Below are positions 1 through 2,988 of a DNA stretch of 5,675 bases, piece after piece; position 1 is the stretch's first letter, and every line of letters begins with the position of its first letter. The position numbers and the translations under genes were made by a program. The notes under the pieces were generated by a model. That model searched no databases and was not told the origin of the DNA. It saw only the letters and a list, made by a program, of their open reading frames with translations. This stretch comes from an uncultured bacterium (GTDB taxonomy: Bacteria > Planctomycetota > Phycisphaerae > Sedimentisphaerales > Anaerobacaceae), in assembly GCA_913009865.1 (NCBI GenBank), contig CAJVYK010000119.1, positions 1 through 5,675 on the forward strand. Reading direction: 5' to 3'.

Positions 1-1044
1 TTTTTCTTCCGTTGTTTTTCCACCTTCGTGCCAGGGCGTGATGTGGTCTGCTTCCATGTCTTCAATATCAAAATGCTTTTTACATACGACGCAACTTCCT
101 TTTTGTCTTTCGTACGCTTCTCTTTTTTGTTTAGGGCTGAAAGCACGGATATTCAAATACTTTTCTTTTCGAGTTAAAACATACGAGTAAATACCCTTTT
201 TATTCGTAACATCCTCATCTTCCATCAGTTTAGCAATTTCTTTTTCAAGTTTCTTTGAGTCAAATTTCCTGTCCTTGTTTTCATTATAAAGTTTGCCCCA
301 GGCAACATCTTTCATTTCCTTGCGGTAATTCGTAAATGTCTTTCTGACCCATGCGATAACATCTTGAAAGTATTGCCATAATTCGTCAGCATTTTTTACA
401 TGCTGATGCTGGGCCATATAATTTTCTATTTTGCCGTCATTTATCCACGAAAGCGCGGTTTCTAAGTACTCCTGCCGTATTGGCGTACCAGTAACTAACT
501 GTCCGCCATCGTTTGCCAATAAATATGCCACACAATTTGTTTTACTAAATTTCAATTTAGCATCGGAGAGCCACGGCCCGGTATAAACTGCGTTACGGAT
601 TTCTTGCTCGTTCACTTTTTCTCCAAAGGTGTTGATAACCCTGAACCAATCCAGCCGCTCTTTGTCCGTGCCTTCGCAGAAGTAAATCATTAGTTCATAA
701 TCCAAAATTTTGTCCCATTCCCCCTTGGTCAGGTTATGGAAGTATCTTTCGTTTAGCGAAAAATCGCCATTCACATATTGGCCAATACTGATAGTGCGCT
801 GTTGGCCGTCCAGCATTTCGTAGCCGCCATCTTCTCTAATCATCCAATACATCACATTCAACGGAAAGCTATTTTTGATAGTTTCTATCACGGCATTGCG
901 CTGCTTTTCCTTGTACACAAACTCGCGCTGATATTTCGGGCGAATATCAAGTTTGCCGCCATAAGCCACTACGCCTTCTTCAGCACTATCTTTATATCCG
1001 GCAAGTACTTTGCGTATCGGGATTCGATGTAATTCTATTTTCAT
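1..1044 (-). CDS. DUF262-domain protein with C-terminal HNH nuclease domain (3' end beyond window)
   Basis: The frame opens at ATG 1044-1042 and stays open for 348 codons to the left edge, so the C-terminus is missing. Residues 36-44 (PKYQREFVY), DGQQR at 79-83 and FRVINTFG at 134-141 match the conserved blocks of DUF262, the ParB-like nucleotide-binding fold seen in GmrS/GmrD-type and SspE-type phage-defence nucleases. The C-terminal part begins an HNH domain: C318-x2-C321, then DH at 333-334 and W338-H339 followed by GG and T. The expected second CxxC and final Asn/His lie past the edge, probably within 30-40 residues. The start is one base after the methyltransferase stop, with AAGAGA ten bases upstream as a weak ribosome site, so translation is probably coupled. 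Family knowledge suggests NTP-dependent DNA cleavage in the cytoplasm. That it restricts DNA left unmodified by, or modified by, the neighbour is inference. No frameshift is seen. Confidence 0.9.
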   Translation of the reverse strand, partial: MKIELHRIPIRKVLAGYKDSAEEGVVAYGGKLDIRPKYQREFVYKEKQRNAVIETIKNSFPLNVMYWMIREDGGYEMLDGQQRTISIGQYVNGDFSLNERYFHNLTKGEWDKILDYELMIYFCEGTDKERLDWFRVINTFGEKVNEQEIRNAVYTGPWLSDAKLKFSKTNCVAYLLANDGGQLVTGTPIRQEYLETALSWINDGKIENYMAQHQHVKNADELWQYFQDVIAWVRKTFTNYRKEMKDVAWGKLYNENKDRKFDSKKLEKEIAKLMEDEDVTNKKGIYSYVLTRKEKYLNIRAFSPKQKREAYERQKGSCVVCKKHFDIEDMEADHITPWHEGGKTTEEK

Positions 1045-1045
1045 A

Positions 1046-2107
1046 TTATTTTTTTCTCTTAATAAATATTCGTTTAAATTTATTCTGCCCGTTTATGACG
1101 CAATGTGGATTTTTTCCGTCCCAAATTCCACCAGAAAAACCTTTGCCATTATCTTCTGCCATTCCAATAATTTCAAATTGACTAGGATTCCATTTATCAA
1201 GAAAAGTAACTGGCACGCCCATTACACCATCATAATCCATCGGAATATCAGAATATCTTGATACTTCTATGGCATCATAATTTTCATATTTAGGATATTC
1301 CTTGGGTTTGTATTTTTTATACAAATTTAGTTCTTTGTGACGCTTTGTGGTATCAAGATTAGTGAACCATAAAATACTGCCCATGCTTAGATATTTAATA
1401 CCGTTCTCAATTTTGATTCTTGACTCGGTCTGTATGTTATAGTCATCCGGAACTTGAAACCACTTTGTGCCGCCATTGTCATACCCAAGCCATAGCCTGT
1501 TTTCTTTTATGAGCTTGAAAATTTCTTTGTATGTAATAGCGTTTTGACTACCAAGAATCAAAAACTTTTTGTTGTATTCCATGAGTTGATCAACATATTC
1601 GCGAAACAGAGAAAACGGAGGGTTGGTTACTACGATATCGGCTTTCTTGAGCAGTTTTATACACTCCTCACTGCGAAAATCACCGTCACCTTTAAGAGGG
1701 ATCGCTGTGTTTTTGTCGTGCTTTAGCAAATATACTACGTCGTCGAGGTTTATCGCTCCATTTCTGTTGATATCCGTAACTTCTTTGATTTCGATTTTAA
1801 ACGGCTCTTTGCCCGACGGCTTCAGCCCTTCCATCTCAAACAGTGGTAACTGCCCGCCGACAATCGGCGATTTGACGTAACTTGTGGCGATAAGTTTTTT
1901 AAGTCGCAGCGCGTTGAAATTGGCAGCAAAATATTTAAAGAAGTTGCTCTCAAAAGGATCGTCGCAGTTGCAATACACAACTTTGCCACGAAACTGGACT
2001 TTGTAATGCTTCATCTCTTTTTCAATATCAGGAAGTTGAGTATAAAACTCATCCTTTTTAGCATTCTTTGCTTTGTGGAGATTTTTATTTAATGTCTTTT
2101 TGCTCAT
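1046..2107 (-). CDS. M.EcoRI-family adenine-specific DNA methyltransferase
   Basis: A complete 353-residue protein. The N-terminus (NKNLHKAK at 7-14, DEFYTQ at 19-24), the CNCDDPFESNFFKYF block at 46-60, GDGDFRS at 140-146 and the catalytic NPPF of N6-adenine methyltransferases at 162-165 (in NPPFSLFREY) identify the M.EcoRI family. That family transfers a methyl group from S-adenosylmethionine to adenine; M.EcoRI itself modifies GAATTC. The target site here cannot be read from sequence. The protein is slightly longer than M.EcoRI (about 326 residues). As I recall the M.EcoRI NPPF position, most of the excess lies before NPPF, where residues 112-123 form an EF-hand-like loop. An in-frame TAG at 2125-2123 makes ATG 2107 the first possible start, although no clear Shine-Dalgarno precedes it. 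It is the promoter-proximal gene of the pair with the DUF262-HNH gene, as expected if DNA must be protected before a nuclease is made. Base composition is AT-rich compared with the right-hand gene, suggesting transfer. Confidence 0.95.
   Translation of the reverse strand: MSKKTLNKNLHKAKNAKKDEFYTQLPDIEKEMKHYKVQFRGKVVYCNCDDPFESNFFKYFAANFNALRLKKLIATSYVKSPIVGGQLPLFEMEGLKPSGKEPFKIEIKEVTDINRNGAINLDDVVYLLKHDKNTAIPLKGDGDFRSEECIKLLKKADIVVTNPPFSLFREYVDQLMEYNKKFLILGSQNAITYKEIFKLIKENRLWLGYDNGGTKWFQVPDDYNIQTESRIKIENGIKYLSMGSILWFTNLDTTKRHKELNLYKKYKPKEYPKYENYDAIEVSRYSDIPMDYDGVMGVPVTFLDKWNPSQFEIIGMAEDNGKGFSGGIWDGKNPHCVINGQNKFKRIFIKRKK
1055..1060 (-). promoter_or_regulatory. Weak ribosome binding site for the DUF262-HNH gene
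   Basis: On the minus strand AAGAGA lies ten bases before ATG 1044 and inside the last codons of the methyltransferase gene (Lys350-Arg351). The match to a Shine-Dalgarno sequence is partial. The stop-T-ATG arrangement (TAATATG) means a terminating ribosome could restart directly, so coupling probably matters more than this site. Confidence 0.4.
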
Positions 2108-2129
2108 AATGTAAACTATTGGCTACCTA

Positions 2130-2158
2130 ACAATATTTATATGGTTTCTTCATAACAA
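2130..2158 (-). promoter_or_regulatory. Candidate sigma70-type promoter of the methyltransferase-nuclease operon
   Basis: Reading the minus strand, TTGTTA (2158-2153) and TATTGT (2135-2130) are separated by 17 bases. Each matches the -35 or -10 consensus at four of six positions. The site would give a leader of about 15-20 bases before ATG 2107. An overlapping TATAAA is an alternative -10 without a good -35. The region is AT-rich, so chance matches are likely. No operator-like inverted repeat or C-protein-type controller gene was found beside it. Confidence 0.3.
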
Positions 2159-2284
2159 GCCATGCATTCCCTCTTATTGACAGCACAACCATTTCATTAT
2201 TTGAAGATTTCCCGTCAACGGCCATATACTACCCACCCCCGCAATCTTTATCAAACCAAAAAATACATCAACGGCAACTCTTTT

Positions 2285-2318
2285 ACAATTTACTATTTTC
2301 TAATGACAATTTACTATT
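2285..2318. repeat. 13-bp direct repeat, AT-rich, in intergenic region
   Basis: ACAATTTACTATT occurs at 2285-2297 and again at 2306-2318, offset by 21 bases. The second copy extends to ATTGT, so ACAAT/ATTGT at 2306-2320 can also form a small five-pair hairpin. The repeat sits directly before the stem-loop series. Low complexity makes its significance modest. Confidence 0.6.
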
Positions 2319-2329
2319 GTGTGTTTGAG

Positions 2330-2363
2330 ATTGCCACGTCCCGACAAAGTCGGGACTCGCAAT
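2330..2363. repeat. Palindromic repeat element (stem-loop 1)
   Basis: GTCCCGAC (2338-2345) and GTCGGGAC (2349-2356) form a perfect eight-pair stem with an AAA loop. Outside it ATTGC (2330-2334) pairs with GCAAT (2359-2363). The layout, ATTGC plus variable stem plus GCAAT, resembles interspersed palindromes of the REP or MITE type. The 14 bases TTGAGATTGCCACG at its left edge recur at 2465-2478 without the right half. No run of T follows, so it is not an obvious terminator. Confidence 0.75.
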
Positions 2364-2365
2364 GA

Positions 2366-2457
2366 CCCTGCAATTTATTGCAGGGCTAAATATACGGAAA
2401 AACCCCCAGCATTGCTGGGGGCTAAATGATAAGGAGAACCCACGGTAAAACCGGGGG
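2366..2457. repeat. Cluster of three stem-loops sharing the 3' tail GGGCTAAAT
   Basis: Three hairpins follow each other: CCCTGCAA-TTTA-TTGCAGGG (2366-2385), CCCCCAGC-ATT-GCTGGGGG (2403-2421), and CCCACGGT-AAA-ACCGGGGG (2439-2457, one mismatch). Each stem is eight pairs but the stem sequences differ. Each is followed by the same bases: the right arm ends in GGG and continues CTAAAT. A constant tail next to a varying stem is typical of REP-like elements mobilised by RAYT/IS200-type transposases, though no such transposase is in the window. The cluster abuts stem-loop 1 directly. Confidence 0.75.
2398..2421 (-). terminator. Terminator-like hairpin on the minus strand
   Basis: Read on the minus strand, the eight-pair stem CCCCCAGC/GCTGGGGG with a three-base loop is followed directly by TTTTT (2402-2398), the layout of an intrinsic terminator. 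It would stop minus-strand transcription arriving from the right before the methyltransferase promoter, insulating that operon. It is also a member of the stem-loop cluster, so the T-run may be coincidental. Confidence 0.35.
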
Positions 2458-2464
2458 CTAAATG

Positions 2465-2478
2465 TTGAGATTGCCACG
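2465..2478. repeat. Second copy of a 14-bp direct repeat (first at 2325-2338)
   Basis: TTGAGATTGCCACG matches 2325-2338 exactly, 140 bases away. The first copy is the left edge of stem-loop 1; this copy lacks the palindromic partner and looks like a truncated element. The two copies bracket the stem-loop cluster. Confidence 0.7.
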
Positions 2479-2571
2479 GACAACACGCTGACGCAGAATA
2501 AAAAAACGCTTGCGGAAATAGGAGTTTGGGGGTATCCTGTCCATCTCGTTTTATTGGCGAAAGTATATTAC

Positions 2572-2596
2572 TCAAACTGACCGGTGGCCAGTTTGA
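2572..2596. repeat. Strong inverted repeat
   Basis: TCAAACTG (2572-2579) pairs perfectly with CAGTTTGA (2589-2596). After one mismatch, CC (2581-2582) pairs with GG (2586-2587) around the loop GGT. On the plus strand it is followed by A-rich sequence, not T. It is neither a convincing terminator nor linked to a gene; it could be a mobile-element end or a protein-binding palindrome. Confidence 0.65.
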
Positions 2597-2614
2597 AAAA
2601 TCAAAAATCAAAGA

Positions 2615-2659
2615 TACCTAAGGCACAGGTACCTAAGGCACAGGTACCTAAGGCACAGG
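2615..2659. repeat. Three exact tandem copies of a 15-bp unit
   Basis: The unit TACCTAAGGCACAGG occurs at 2615-2629, 2630-2644 and 2645-2659 with no mismatch. Each unit has the palindrome CCTAAGG, and each junction makes GGTACC. There are no spacers, so this is not CRISPR. The unit is a multiple of three and one frame through it is stop-free (repeating PKAQV), but that frame is closed by TGA at 2578-2580 and TAA at 2665-2667 and has no ribosome site. It is most likely a noncoding variable-number repeat. Confidence 0.9.
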
Positions 2660-2716
2660 TGGCATAAATTAGAATGCAAAAAGCAAAAGGACAAATCAAA
2701 ATAAAAAAAAATTTCC

Positions 2717-2746
2717 TTGCAAAATCAGTCGCTTTTGTATTAGAAT
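2717..2746 (+). promoter_or_regulatory. Candidate sigma70-type promoter for the beta-helix protein gene
   Basis: TTGCAA (2717-2722, four of six consensus positions) and TAGAAT (2741-2746, five of six) are 18 bases apart. An A-rich tract at about 2677-2711, including nine A in a row, lies directly upstream and could act as an UP element. Transcription would begin near 2753, giving a leader of about 235 bases before ATG 2989. Confidence 0.45.
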
Positions 2747-2752
2747 TGTATG

Positions 2753-2988
2753 GTTAAGATGTGGAGGCAGGTTCAAATAAAATGTCTTTGTTTACCATCA
2801 TATATTTATATCCCCACTTCATACCAATCTTCTGCCTTCAAAAGTTAGCAGATGTCTCCGTGACCAATGCACTGGGCCTGTTACCTGGGCTGCCAGACCG
2901 ATAAAAAATAAAATTAAGGGAACAAGAAACCCATTTTTGTGCATCTTATCAGTAGAGGACCGGCAAATCGTAACGAAAGGGCAGAAAA
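2753..2988 (+). other. Presumed 5' leader of the beta-helix protein gene
   Basis: No open frame of note lies here. It includes a GC-rich patch (about 2855-2900) with the direct repeat CCTG-TTA-CCTG and a small CTGG/CCAG hairpin, then an A-rich stretch. I compared it by eye with c-di-GMP (GEMM) riboswitch landmarks and did not find them. Its length is its main oddity; a structured element cannot be ruled in or out by reading alone. Confidence 0.35.
2975..2981 (+). promoter_or_regulatory. Ribosome binding site of the beta-helix protein gene
   Basis: GAAAGGG lies seven bases before ATG 2989. An in-frame TAA at 2971-2973 excludes any earlier start, so this purine-rich site and the following signal peptide fix the start codon. 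Confidence 0.55.

Larger units (their letters stand above)
2108..2324. other. Intergenic stretch upstream of the methyltransferase, no gene seen
   Basis: Apart from the candidate minus-strand promoter and the 13-bp direct repeat this stretch shows nothing recognisable. Short open frames crossing it, such as one at 2162-2365 on the plus strand, have no ribosome site, no family-like sequence, and run into the stem-loop repeats. Confidence 0.6.

Noticed and set aside
1046..2107. Cohesin-dockerin role for the methyltransferase from its DxNxNG loop
   Set aside because: Only a single loop is present, inside a cytoplasmic methyltransferase without signal peptide, so it is treated as an EF-hand-like insertion.
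2162..2486. Two short overlapping open frames (2162-2365 plus, 2283-2486 minus)
   Set aside because: They run through palindromic repeats, lack ribosome sites and have no family-like sequence.
2488..2515. Minus-strand terminator at the seven-A run near 2500
   Set aside because: The stem before the T-run is only CGC-AA-GCG, three pairs with a two-base loop, too weak to support.
2615..2659. CRISPR array
   Set aside because: Units are 15 bp, directly adjacent and without spacers; no cas genes nearby.
2581..2667. Mini-frame through the tandem repeat giving repeated PKAQV
   Set aside because: Only about 27 codons from a GTG, bounded by stops, with no ribosome site; the frame being open follows from a 15-bp unit.
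2855..2988. c-di-GMP type I (GEMM) riboswitch
   Set aside because: Fragments such as GGCAAA and CGAAAGGG recall it, but the conserved GACGCAAAGCC-like segment and paired stems are absent.
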